Source: Trichostrongylus colubriformis
Taxonomy: Eukaryota > Nematoda > Chromadorea > Rhabditida > Trichostrongylidae
Assembly (NCBI GenBank): GCA_963978905.1
Contig: OZ022258.1
Span: forward strand, 25,052,716 to 25,116,715
Direction: 5' to 3'
Length of the DNA: 64,000 nucleotides
The translations under genes and the position numbers were made by a program. The notes under the pieces were generated by a model. That model was not told the DNA's origin and made no database searches. It was given only the letters and a program-made list of their open reading frames with translations. Positions within the stretch are counted from its first letter, which is position 1; every line of letters begins with the position of its first letter. Positions 1 through 12,729 of this stretch are shown here, piece after piece.

Positions 1-668
1 AAAAGTATTTTGTAGAGTCGAAAAGCTTCTATCGAATGAATATATAAACTATATATGGCAGATAACAAGGAAGTTGTGAAAAAGAAAATTACGATCGAAC
101 TCATTGTACAATTCACTACACTGACCGGAGCATGTCAGTGTCAGAATATGTGGACCACAACTTTTCAGATTTTCGCGGTTCTGAGCGGAACGTAGAATGC
201 GTGGCGCATATCAATTGGGACTGATAAAAGATGAATGCCATATCCTTTAACCCGTTCATGGACGGCAAGTTGTAACTGCGAAGGCTACTTGAGATCAGCG
301 CTAAGGCAAAGCAAGACCATCATCCCGTAGAATGCTTAACTGTGCTTGCTGCTAGTGGAAAATTGCGCTGCGCTGGGAAACGCTGGAACAAAAACGGTGC
401 AATACAATGGAAGAACCACCATGTCATGTCGTTTTTAATGCTATCGATATATAGTCCTATTATGTTTAAACAGCTTAACTACCCTCTCTTCGGGTTTTGT
501 GTCATTCCATAACTTTAATTCATTTTTTATCTGCCCACGGCCGCTCTCTCCTGGTTCCAGCATGTTGTGCCGCCTTTAATTTTTTTTAGCGCTGTCGCGA
601 TCACCACAAAGACTTTATCATGAATGCTCTCTACAGTTGTGGCTGTAAGCATAAGAATACGGCTCAGA

Positions 669-755
669 TCCCTTGAAAGAGCTCGGACTATCAGAAAGGA
701 AACTTACCGAATTTTTGGAAAGTTTTCTTTTTGATGATCCGAGCCCTTTCAAGGA
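669..755. repeat. Hairpin with about 35-nt arms
   Basis: The arms 669-705 and 719-755 are inverted copies with a few mismatches (for example CCTTGAAAG pairs with CTTTCAAGG at the base), separated by about 13 nt. It could be a very small inverted-repeat element or a precursor-like RNA hairpin; the sequence alone does not decide. Confidence 0.6.
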
Positions 756-3700
756 ATCCGAAACCTGTCCTCAGAGCTGAGATGCGATAACGTTTATTGT
801 GTTGATGTTTGTCTTATGTCCAGCCTGCTGGCAAATTTCTCTCGGCATTATAGCTCATAGGACTTCTCCGTGTGATCCATTCTGGAGAAGAAATCGTGCT
901 CCCGAGAAATCTTTATAGTATAAAGTCTGAACGAACAAATAGAGAAAGCGGAATTCCCAAAACTACTCTGCTTGCCGGTGCTTACCTGAGGCACCCTCGA
1001 GTTGATATTCGTGCCTGCATCTATTGCACTAAATAATTTTGCCTCGATATAGGCCAAAATAACTGTTCTGTAGAAGTTTATTACGTTTTATTCCAAATTG
1101 CTATTTCTGTGTCACACTTAGTGTTACCGTATACTGCAAGCATACTTTTCTGTTGCTCTTTTTTCTGTAAATTTTGCCATTTTGGCGTTACTGTAATAGA
1201 GATGCAGTATTTGAGACTGATAGTTGTCTTTCAAGGAAATTCCTCTGAACGAGGTTCTCGAACTGAAAACCGTGGACCACGACACTCTGAAACGAACGAA
1301 TACGCATTTCTTTGAAATTCGAACACAAGACTGCACTTACTACATTGGTGAGTAGCTTTATTCCTTGTTCTCATCTGCATCAGAAGTGACGGTACTTCAG
1401 TGGAGGTGGTAAGTATGCGATTGAAATATCTGTTCTTTCTCTTTGATAATATCCCTGGACCCTTTGCGAATGTTTGCGAATGGAACTGACCATGAAGTTC
1501 AACGAATTTTCAAAGTTTTTCTTTTCTAATTTTTATATTTCATGCTCACTGAAATCGTGATGATGCCCAAGTGTAGCTGTTTTACATGCCAATGTTTTTC
1601 ACACCTTGGATCTTCTGTTCTATTGCGCACACCTTAGAGTGTATTGAAACAAATAAATGAATAAATAAATAATTTTGATTGATTTGCTGAGAGAGTCACA
1701 GTGCTCTCTAATTAGGTATTCCACGTGATCTGAGATTTTGATGAAATATTTGAAAAAGGTAGGAGCTAGGGTTATGGTGATACTACATAATAGGCCTCTG
1801 TAATCAAAAGCCATGGAAATAATTTTTTCTGCATGATATCGCAACTAATCTCAAGAATTTTCATAGCATGAGTGGTCTACGACTGGAAAATCAGTGACTG
1901 ATGTCGCTCTTCATTTGTTTCAAAGGCACTGGGTGTGATAGTAGTTCAGATATCCGGAAATGGATTTGGGGCCATTAGGTGAGATAAAAGCTATCTATCC
2001 GGGCAGGAGATTATGGCGCCACGGAGCGCTCCCGCTATGCATGTTAGATTTTAACAGCGCTCTGATAATCCATCTTTCTGTTTCGGTTTTTGCCCCGCCT
2101 TTAAATGTCCGTGTCGTGCCCTTCGTATCGCTATCACGAATCCCAGACCTACATTGTTTTTATCGATACAGCAGTGGTACAGGACACTTTAGTTACTGCC
2201 CAAATCTAATGTCAAAATCGACATGGCATTTCGACAGTGATTTCTAGTGTGTCTTACTCCGAAATAAGGACACTACCTGTCTTTTGGAATTTTTTTTGGT
2301 TCTTTGCCACATGGGACGGATTTCTGCAAGTGATTTTAGGGCATTTAAATTAGCACACCTACTGCCCAACATATTTTTTATGATTGTTATTGTACACTTA
2401 TGGTGCAATCTTCTCATTTCGGTGCAGAATGTGGTTCTATCGACAGGAGCATAACAGTGAAGAATTTTGGTTTTCTGCTGTCCTTTTTTTCTATTCTCGT
2501 TCATTCAAAGAATATCAGGAAATCCAATCTGCTAAATAATTACTTTTTCCTCTCCACTTTCTCTCCTTTCTTTTCTATTTTGGGCAGCCCAATAACCCGG
2601 CAATCCAGTGCGTGCTTTCCGAGTTGTTCTTCCTTTGAGTGAGCTAACACGCTTCAAAATCGCAATGGAGACACAGCCTATGCTTTCTTTTTTTGCAGCG
2701 TGTTAGGAAGACCGAAGGTTTACCTTCCACCGACAAACAGCAGGGAATGGATCGCTTCACTCTCCAACTATCACTTTCCAACGAGTATTCAACGAGAAGG
2801 AAAGTCTTGGTTGAACCGCTTTGCAATAAGCTCATTGGTCAGGTTTCATTTCGTAGGCTTGAAGAGAGCTGCTGGACCAATTTCATCCTTCTCTTTCCCT
2901 TCAGTGTGGATTTAGTTCCTCTATATAATCATATTTGCGGTATCTCTGTGACGATCTATGAAACAATCGCGGCCGGGAACCTATAGTACTATGGCTGTGA
3001 GCAGGACCTGACTTTTCTATTACGGCTTCCTTTCCTACTTGTGCCCACAGCTTGTTGTTCTTTTTGGTCCAGTATCAGTTTCTGTCCTTTTATCTATTCC
3101 TGTCTACTCCGTCACTGACTCTTACTTTTTACTGTTGCTGATAAGCATGAAAGCGTGATCAACACTCTCCAAAATTGTTATGTCCATGGCTGCTCTGTCA
3201 CAGTTCACCTATATTTATCATTTTTCGACCACGTCTGCCTTTTCAGAATGTTTTGAAGATTTTTATTTTTTGCACTTTTTTTACTGTAACCTGTGAAGCT
3301 TACCGCTTGACAGACAACGCCATCCACATACTAGGGATGACTACCGATTTCATTTGCCAACAATGACCTGAACGACGAATACCGTCTCTATTGGAAGCAT
3401 TAATTTGGTGCGGCAGCTAAAACTAAACACCGGCTCTTGTAAGACTTCTAGTCCGGGTAGCCGTACTGTTGAAAGAGTTAACTGCAGTGGACACATATTG
3501 GGTGAATGTGATATGTTGGAATATTCTCGAATTTACAGGTTGTCGCTTGGAAATCGAAAACCCATCTTCCCAGCTCAATGACCGTCTCTATGTTTGGGCA
3601 GGGTATCGAGAAAAATTTGCCTCGGGATGGCGCTACCCCTCATCTCATTAGAGGATTCCTCAGCTTACGCCATTTGAGGATTCTTCGACTGACGCCTGTC

Positions 3701-4660
3701 TGCAGTCGTTCCAGGAATAGGTGCGAGGGAAATTCCGGCATGGGTTATCAAATAAAATGCTGACGCAGTCTTTCCTCGATGACGTCAGGAGCGGAGCGTT
3801 GAAAATGCACGCCTTCAACGAACGTTCAGTATACATGCCCGTTGAATCTCATTTACTCATTCACTAATCACTCCTGTTTTCACTGCTTTTCATGAACATT
3901 TTGTGTAGTTGATAGATGTTTGGTTCTTCTCTGCTCTTTCAGATTACCAATCCAGAATCGCTATAAATTTGTGGTATAGTATTTAGCACGTAGGGCATGT
4001 TTCATTAACTGTTGTGCGCTAGTCGGATCCATATTATTTCCGGTCTGTATAACGGCATTTCAAGCTGATACAGCTCCAGTGCTTCTATGTACATAAACAA
4101 CAACACGCCCTAGCAACTCTCTTTGTGTAGGCAAGAACTACAGTCGATCAATCGATTGAAGCGATTGCTTATGAATTCTAATATTCATTTTCCTGTCCAG
4201 CTGCCTTTGACGAGGAATACTGAAAGGATTTTCACAGCACCGTTCCTTTTAGAAGCCATGCCGCTAAGAATCCACGAATGTCATTTTTCGCGATCATTTG
4301 TTTAGATCTTACCGTGCAACATTAGCTGCAGCTGTTGCGTAGATTCTTACAGGTTTTCTGCTCTTCGCTCCGGGACACTCTGCAAACATCACTGACCAGT
4401 GTCGGGCGGAAATGCATAGCAGTGTAATATTTCACTGGGTCAAGGCGCGAGCGTTTCTCTCATTTTCAGTCGTTCAGTTTAATTTGCTCCCATCTCACCC
4501 CCGTGCCCATCACATGAAATTTCAAAGGCAGTTTTCGTAAGGTGCATGGGCACCTTGCATGTTTGAATGAGGCAGTTGCAATGAATTTTGGTATAAGAAG
4601 AGCAGTTTGATTATGATCACCTTCACCAGCCTAGACTATATAGGAAGAATCAAAGATTTT

Positions 4661-4700
4661 TATAAAGGTTCCATTCACTTAATGAATGGGCCTTTATATA
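4661..4700. repeat. Short hairpin
   Basis: TATAAAGG..CCATTCA at 4,661-4,678 is mirrored by TGAATGG..CCTTTATA at 4,683-4,700 around a 4-nt loop. No gene context. It may be the remnant of a palindromic repeat. Confidence 0.5.
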
Positions 4701-7700
4701 AAGAGTTCCCTATATGCCATGCAATCCAAAGGTCCCAAGGCAGCGATGCAAATTTCTAATTTTACTTCGTTGCGCCTACCTAGACAGGAAGGTTTTAATT
4801 CAGTTGCATCACAACGTGTATACCGGAATGGGGTAAATGGGGAGAATACTGGGTGGTTCCACTGAAATACTAATCGCGGGGAATTGATCTGATGTTTCTA
4901 ATATATGAATTCTTCTACCTCTTTTTCGAATAGTTCTAGTCTTACCTGCTAGAAGTATTGTCTTTTTACTACTAAACCTTTCAAAAAGAAGAATACATAA
5001 GGTATTCCTACATAACTTTATTTGGATCTTCTTGAATCACAACTAGAAGCATTTTCTTCCTACATGCTCTCCTTCCGCCATGATTTCTTCTGAGATGCTT
5101 CGGTCGTGAGTCTTTACTATTGCGATTCTCTTGAGAAGAAATTGATGTACGTACTGTTGCCGAGCTCTCGGACAACCGGCTGAAAGAAATGTCACGGAAT
5201 TTTTTGCAATATTAGTGAGTAGTCTTGGAGGAGATGAAGTATGTGGGAAGTCCTAAATGATCTTGTTTGCTATCTTCTTTTTTAGTGACAATTTTGTTTT
5301 TTGCTAATTTTAACATGGTTAAGAAGCACATGGCACTGAACAGAAGGCACTGAACTGTACTTTTACTTCTCCCTCAGGCTGTGATCCTATTGCACCAAGT
5401 GTGTAGAATAAGACTCAAGCTCACTAAAAAGTTTTTGTGGAACTGACGGCTCTTGCGGTTCAGCAGCGCCACCTTGAACTGATTGATCTGTCATTTTCGC
5501 AGTAATTAAGAATTGTGAAATATGTTACTCCGCCCTTCTGAGGACTATTCGAGGTGAAACTGGGGTCAGACTGAGGAAGACTCTTACTTAGATCTCGAAA
5601 TCCTTGCAAAAGTATATAATTGCAAGCCCTAAACACTGCTTATATCACTGATTTTCAAAGAGCGCGTGAATGTTAAGCAAAAGTAGCGAGCAGTCGCGGG
5701 ACCAGCTCGAGAGGTATAGACGTGATGTCTCCGACTATGTTTTGCCATGTTTCTCACTTAACCTGTGTGCCTGAGATTCTTTTTTTTTTGTAAACAGGGA
5801 AAATCCAAGAACTTCGGGTGCACTATGTGCCGAGATCGGCACCTTATTTGAGGAAAACTCATCATTTGCACTCCATCTCCTTCCATTCATTTCTATTATC
5901 CAAAACGAAATCCAAATGCATGACTTTTCAGGGATTGTATTCCTTTGCTGATTTTTGTCGAATACACATACGGTCGTTCTTCCCTCTTTGGGCTATGTCT
6001 ACGCTCTTCGATTTCTAAATCATGCAAGCAGCTCAAGGTTATTTTGCCTTGATCTGTGAGATTTTTGATTTTTGATGTCGCCGTCTTCCAGAATCTTCTT
6101 CCCAGGATGGTTTCGTCGCCGACACGCTTCCGCTTAGCTCCTGTTGGGTTTTTGTGTGCGATGATTCGCATTAAACCCCGAGATCTAGTTCTCGCTCACC
6201 ACTCCCATAGTACCGCCGTCGTCATGGTCGTCCTCGTAACCCTCCGACTGCCCTCTAGTCGCCACAATTGCACTTTCACCTCGCTGAACGCCTTCGTGAC
6301 ACATGTCCTTGATTCGTGCATTTGTGATCTGTTCCGATGCAGGAGAGTACTGTTCTTTCATTTCCAGTGCAATGAGGTGTTTATTTTCTAGCCATTTGTG
6401 TTTGTATTTCTTCCGGTTGGAAGAAATTTGCCCAAGACAAACGGACATCGTTCCGCTAGCGCTTCTCCTATCGATCTGTTCAGCTGGGCAAATCTGTGGC
6501 TGGTCTTGCCTTTTTCCCTGATTATTCAGGTGTATTCCGACGAGGTTTTCTGTTTTTCCTCCCGCTGTGACACGGCAAATGCGCCCGTTCTATCTGTATT
6601 TTGAAGCGCTGCAGTCAGTGTTGGAGATGAATGGGAAGATGTCACCCCATCCCGCATTCCGTTCAGCTTTCCATTTCCATCGCTCAGTGCAGCTTTATCA
6701 TCGCTTCTTTCGAAGTTCCCCGCACTACCACATTTATGATGAATTTCGGCAGGTCACTTAACCACACTTCATTTTAACTTGGCTCTAACTTTTTTGATGC
6801 ATCTCAAAGGCGACGTTTCTGCTTCAGTGCCATGGCAAGGTCGACGACAATAATCAACATTTTTTGGATGCGTTAACCGTGCTCTTTCCTCCGTCTGTCT
6901 CTCACCAGATGTTTAGAAATGGGGAACAGGCGTGTTCAGGTTGCCTCGTAACCTTTTTGGACCCGTTGTGTTGATTTGGCAGTGTACTGATGTAGTGAAA
7001 GATAGCAGTACCTGACGTCGGTAAGCAGTGTACGCACCTTGTCCCCACCCCCCCCCCCTTCCCCCAACATCACTTCACAACGCAACGATGATGTAACATT
7101 TCTAAGCGTGACCCTGATTCAAACCACCGTTGAAGAAGCCGTTAGTGCGGAATGGTGACATGCTACAGGTTTGGATCGGTACGGTAGGGTGGAGTAATGG
7201 ACTTACCGAATTGCCTTCGTGCGCTATCATGTCGTTCCGTGGGTTTCACGCCATTCTGTTCGTCGATTTCATGTCTTCATGAAACGCTCGTGGCCATCGC
7301 TTCATGAGGTCTGAATGATCTTTTGTGTCCCTCCGTTTGATGCGTAAAACTTCGATTTTGTGAAATTGAATCTCCTTTGACTTGGTTATTAGTGTAAAAG
7401 AATGAAGCACATGCTTATTGCACGTTGTCACACCTAAATGGTGCGATGATTTGCTAGCGTAGCGGCATCAAGCTTCAAAAGAGGTATCTTCAAGGGGAAT
7501 CTTATTCGGTTCGCCGCAGAGATGGGTACTATTTATGAGGCCGTTCCCGAGCTAAACCTACTGGACGAAGGTATGGATCGTAACAAAAAAAAACGTAGAG
7601 CTTATTCGATTTTCTCTGGTAATTTTCGAGAACGCCGTCTCTCTTTGCTTACTCCTTGACCTCGTATTTGGCGGTAACGGGATATGTGGTAGCTCATCTT

Positions 7701-8250
7701 TTAGGAGTAGGGGGTCATATCATTCATTCTCTCGGCTGTGGCTACTAGTAGTTTTGTGTAACACACTCTTATTAGAAAAATCATGCCGACACGGCTAGTT
7801 CTTCCGGAACAGTACTTAGCCCTGTTATCAATGAGTGACATTGGTGGTTCCTGTTGAATCATTTTTTCTAAAAGCACTCTCAGGAGTTGTTCCAGTAAAG
7901 TATTTGGCAGCTCTTTCTCATTTCTTGATGAGAAACGTGAGAAACCTCTGGAAAGTACAATCGTTGTACGGAATAAAAGGATTAGATTAGATAGAGAGAC
8001 AATGGAAATGATTGGAATGTTTGGACATAAATCAATTCCTCAATATTGACAATTTTCCATTGTTCTTGGCCAGTTTGCGTACTTGCGCGACTCTCTTTTT
8101 GTATTATGGAATTGCTCCACACCGAATAATAATTTATCAATTATATCAATTAATTTTTTCTCAATTCAAGTGCAATTCAGCGAGTTTTCATCGAGGTGTA
8201 AGAGACTCGTGTTGTGGTTCAGTATCTTGCTGCGTTCGCTATGAAGCATA

Positions 8251-8478
8251 CAATACCGCCATTTATTCATGGTCAATCGACACGAAAAAACGGAGATCCC
8301 ATGATTTCTCCAAACTTTTGCCATAGCTTTCTTCAAAATGCTTCAAATAATTCGAAAAAGATTTCAGTAGAAAGCCCTGATTACGGCGAATGTAAGAGCC
8401 TGTGGAACTTCTACTTTTCTTCTCTCCTTGGTTATCCGTTTTTTCGTGTCGATTGACCATGAATTAGTGGCGGTATTG
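8251..8478. mobile_element. MITE with 45-48 bp terminal inverted repeats, TA-flanked
   Basis: The element starts CAATACCGCC and ends with its reverse complement GGCGGTATTG. The inverted arms run about 48 bp inward (to the AAAAAACGGA / TCCGTTTTTT motif) with very few mismatches. A TA dinucleotide lies directly outside each end (8,249-8,250 and 8,479-8,480). At 228 bp with TA target duplication and no transposase, this fits a non-autonomous Tc1/mariner-type MITE; the superfamily is inferred from the TA. Confidence 0.85.
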
Positions 8479-11400
8479 TATTAGAGGGCTTGGGATAGAA
8501 GTGGTTCATCCAACCCGGTCTCTCGCGCTTGCTGCGTCTTTCATCTCTCTCTTTTCGATTAGCTTTATTAATTTCTCATTTGTCTTATTTTTGCGTTCAG
8601 GATTTTTCATGCGGCTCTTCCCATTTACGTACTATTCTCCTCACAATCTCGTTCATTCTCTTCCTCGCGCTCCATTTAATTTATTTCTGATTCACCTTGT
8701 TCTTACTGCAGCAATATTTGGATTTTTTTCTCATCTCTATCTCTTTCGAATATGCACATTATTTATTTTCTTCAACTGTTCTATTAGGTGTACGGTAGAA
8801 GGTTGATGAGCCAACCCTTCCGTGGTACAGTAGTTACTGAGTACAGAATGAACTTTAGAAGGATGACAATAGTCGTGCGTCACGTATTGTCATACCGTTT
8901 TTATTTTTGTTTTGAACAAGCTTAGCATTCCTGCGATCAGAAACAATACACGAATTCTGCGAACGAAAGTGAGTAATGTGTTGTACGGAACGATGAAAAA
9001 GTAAACGGGAACGTTCTGCTTCAGTAACTTTACAACGAGATAGGTCAAGTGGAAGAACACATGCCCGACAGGTACAAAAAGGATAAAGGACGAGGTATTT
9101 GGCGTTAAGAAATCAGGATGCGCCGCGCGTTCTAGTTACACTCAGAATCGCAATGGTAGGAGAATGACTTGCGCGGGCCAGCCTACGTAGAAGTCAATGT
9201 TTTCATCGTCCCGCACAAGTTTGGTGCCAATTCACGTGGAGGAATGGAACGCTTAGTAGGCTTGGGCAGACATTGGTGCGGATTCATGCCCGCATCATGA
9301 GAGAGGGAATGCACGCCACCTGTCACTACGCCACCTTCGCCCTCCAGGCTAATATGTATAGCAAATAGTGCCAGTAGTGTTATTAATTATAATGTTATAA
9401 ACCGAAACGAAAGATCATGAGAAGGTCAAGCATTCAAGGAGGGAATTTTGAGAAGGCGTGTGATATTTGCCAGATCCGGACTTTTCGAGAAAAAAGAGTT
9501 TGAAAGCGAAAAGTGTAGTGTAGAGTCAATTTCACTTGTTCAGGGAGCTGAGCACTGCCCTCCCCCTGCTTGAAAGCTTCTTATTGAAAGGTTGTAAAGT
9601 GGCATTGCTTCACTGTGACAGGGTCGCGTAGCGAACTTTGAGGGAGTAGTACTTACAGGATCACCGATTAATTCTGGATACGAGATTGCTCTCCATAAGT
9701 CGATCTATTTTAGATGTACCATGACTTCTACCTTTACCTGGAGTCGGTGAGGCACGTAAAGGCGAATTATGTGAGCGCAGAGAGGTGTAAGGGTTCTACT
9801 CATTGTCAAATATCAGTCGTGGCGCTGTCAAGGGAAGTCTTATCTGGGCCTAGGGCCTTAATGGCACCCAGAGCCGTTGCAAATTCACCATTTATTGAAT
9901 ACCAAGCGAAGCCAACTCCGTCACATCTCAAACTAACACTTTCAGTACTTCCGTTGAAAAGTCGGTTCATCATAAACAAGGAGCGACAAGGTGAAAGCAA
10001 CGGCGACTCGCTTTTGTTGTGACCATGTGCAAAGATCTGATTCATTGTTAAAACGACCTATGAGGTTGTTTACCGGTCTGATGTCCGGTTTACGATCTGT
10101 GCGCTGCGTACAAGCACTCGGCCTTTCGCTGTTGCGTAACTAGTTTTGTGCAACCGGTACTTACTTTCTTGTAGTTCACAGCGGAAGTTCCGCTTCACTC
10201 AATGTCGCTTACGTCAGCGCGACGTACACGTGGTCAAAGTTCTCTAGTCTATCGTTGTGGTGTTCTCTTTTCGGCTTCAACTTCACCCAATCCACCAATT
10301 CGGGAAGTTATCACCTGAAAAATGTGCTACTCGGTGCATCAAAAGGGAATGTAAAGCTCATGGCGCATTCTTGGCTCCTCTCTCTGCAGCTGAGTTGGCA
10401 TGCCATTTTGGTCTCTGATATCAGAGCGGAGGTGGAGTGTTTCCTGATGACCGGGATGTTTATGTTTAATGAGCCACCTTCACAGCGAACAGCGGAAAGT
10501 GCAAGTTTTTGCGGAGATGACGTTTTCGTGTGGTTTTAGTTGCCCTTCACGTCTTTTCCGTGACGTCTTCGTATTTCCTGTCGAATCCTAGTTCTGAGAT
10601 CATGACCGAGGCGGTTAGCACACATCATCACATCATTCTCTTTGATCGAGCAATCCTGATACTTAAGAAAAAAATACAGGCAGTGTGATTTGTGAAACCG
10701 TCTTCCTTCTCCTAATCTTGTTTTTCGTGGTGAATATGCTTTCCGTGACTTCATAATGTCCTGTAATGGTCAGGATAGTTTAGGCTACAGCTAATTTGAA
10801 ATGTACACCTTGAGGCACCCGCCTTTCCGTGATTGCATGCACTGAATACAAACTATAGGAATTTGGAATTTAACGCGACTTTACGATGCCGTGTTGAATT
10901 ACCGTTCAGTCAGCGGCGCCCTTCACGGAATCTATGTACTTCTGTATTGATGAACAATATACATCTTTACTGCGTAATCAGAACGTTTTAAGATATCCTA
11001 TTGTAGTGCCGAATGCTGCATATTATAAGTGTAGGATCCGAATCTTATATACTGGTTTAGGGGTACTAGAGTTCGATCCAGGGCAGGCATGGGTCGAAGA
11101 ATCCGAGATTTTGGATTAGAGGGGGGGGGGCGTATTTTCGAAATCGACCACCCCTTCCGGCTTGATTTCCGGACCCATGAGTAGATCTTTGAAACAGGTG
11201 AGGTCGTCACTCGATATTATATTTGTTACTGGGTAGGTGGGCTTTTTTTATTAATTGGCGACCATTTTAATTAGAGACCTTAAGTATGGAAACGGGTAGC
11301 GTCGGAAGCGTCGACCGGGGAGGAAATAGTATTTTCCAGAAACTTCCCCCGTCATCAGGCTTGACTCTCGTTGAATCCTTCGCGTGATGCCTCCAAAAGG

Positions 11401-12306
11401 CAAAAATGTTTCTCTTTTGAATCATCCAATATTGCTGCTGTAGGTTTCATTCATGCTCTTCAAACTATCTCATCGTACTGAGAGCATTTGCGGAGCACAG
11501 TAGCTCGGTGGTGTGAATTCTTCACCAAGGTCAACTAATAGCCCTTGTGGTGGGTTAAACAAGCTCCCAATATGGGATAAGGCGGTTCTGCATCACGTTG
11601 AGAGAGATAATCCAACCGGAAGGTTCACCCCTTCACCCGACACCCATAGCGCCTAACTGCATGCACTAACCCAGCGCTGCTGAGTACAGTTAACACTGTT
11701 CGCTTCTCTTCAAACATTGCGAAGGCTTTCTTCATTCTTTCTTTTGTTCTCGCGACATCTCGAAAACGTTTGAAGCTTTTGCTGTTGAACTTCAAAAGGT
11801 GAGCTGTTTGGCCGTTAAAAATTGAAGAGTTCAAAATATATCGTTTTGATTAAGAGCGGCAACTTCAAAGTATGACACCTTTACACCATTTTTTATCTAG
11901 CCAACACATCCAAAGTATGCATTTGGGGAGGCGTGGAATTATAGGCTTGGCGATCATATGCTTTCTTTGTGATTCCAAGACTAATGGAACGGCTTTTTTA
12001 CTGGAACCTTTCGATATTATAACCGGAATTTTTGTAATGCAAAAAAAGCTGGAACGAAAACCCAGCAGTGGTGAGAGGGCAGGTCTTCGCATTGCTAAAG
12101 AACCTCTTCATATGTAGGTGATTGAATATCGCTCTACCCTCTTAGTCTGATCTTTCTGTTGGCTTACGTCTGAACATTAGATGCGAACTATTAAGAACCG
12201 AATTGCTGTTGTCTTTTGAAACAATTACAGGGTTTCGCTCTCTGTCTGTCGTAATACAGAGTGCGGATCTTCAGTTTGAGTCAGTCCAAGTGGAATGGGT
12301 CTTTAA
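8479..12306. other. No recognisable gene
   Basis: No reading frame here resembles a known domain. It contains a G run near 11,120 and ordinary AT-rich, low-complexity stretches. Open frames such as 9,714-10,022 (+) have no recognisable content or splice context. Confidence 0.45.
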
Positions 12307-12729
12307 AGGAATCGTCCACGGAAAAATTAAACTCATCGTCACCCTATATTTATGTTGCATTTGCCTAATAAGAGTCGCATGCAAAGTTTCACGCAAAAAG
12401 GGAGGATTTTGCTAAGACACAGCTCCCCAAATTCTTGGCCGGGTGGGCGTGGCCTCCGAGTGAAAGCTCCGTCCAGTCGTCCACCGCGGTTGGGAACGGA
12501 GAGTGGGTCTGTTTACTTAATTTTCTGCTCCTACAATGCGGATCCAACGGCAGCGGACGACGGGGTGAGCTCTTGCTCGAAGACCCCGCTCACCCCTTCA
12601 AGGCTTTATGGTGCTGTGCCTTAGCCGGATTCAGATTTTTCGCGTGAAACTTACATGCAGCCCACATTAGGCAAGCATATCATAAATATATGGGTAGCAT
12701 AGAAACTTGCTTTTCCGTGGATGATTCCT
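12307..12729. mobile_element. MITE with TTAA-type flanks (copy 1)
   Basis: It begins AGGAATCGTCCACGGAAAA next to TTAA (12,303-12,306). It ends with the near reverse complement TTTTCCGTGGATGATTCCT next to a degenerate TTAT. The GC-rich core (about 12,430-12,640) resembles part of the repeat at 28,453-28,960, including a shared block ending in a 'cGTGAAACTT' motif. There is no transposase. TTAA targets suggest mobilisation by a piggyBac-like enzyme (inference). Confidence 0.7.

Larger units (their letters stand above)
1..8250. other. No recognisable gene; intergenic or long-intron DNA
   Basis: I read all six frames and found no open stretch resembling a known domain. Open frames are short (under about 110 codons) and lack matching splice sites. 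Two small perfect-to-good hairpins are listed separately. A pair of lysine- and glutamate-rich minus-strand open frames at 5,896-6,171 and 6,185-6,448 is the only part that looks faintly coding; the second ends at a possible GTGAGC donor, but I recognise no family. A C run lies near 7,045. Upstream exons of the PKD gene could be hidden here, but I could not find its C1 or PH-domain motifs. Confidence 0.5.

Noticed and set aside
5896..6448. Two minus-strand charged open frames as a possible gene
   Set aside because: One possible donor is present but no convincing acceptor or family resemblance; kept only as a note.
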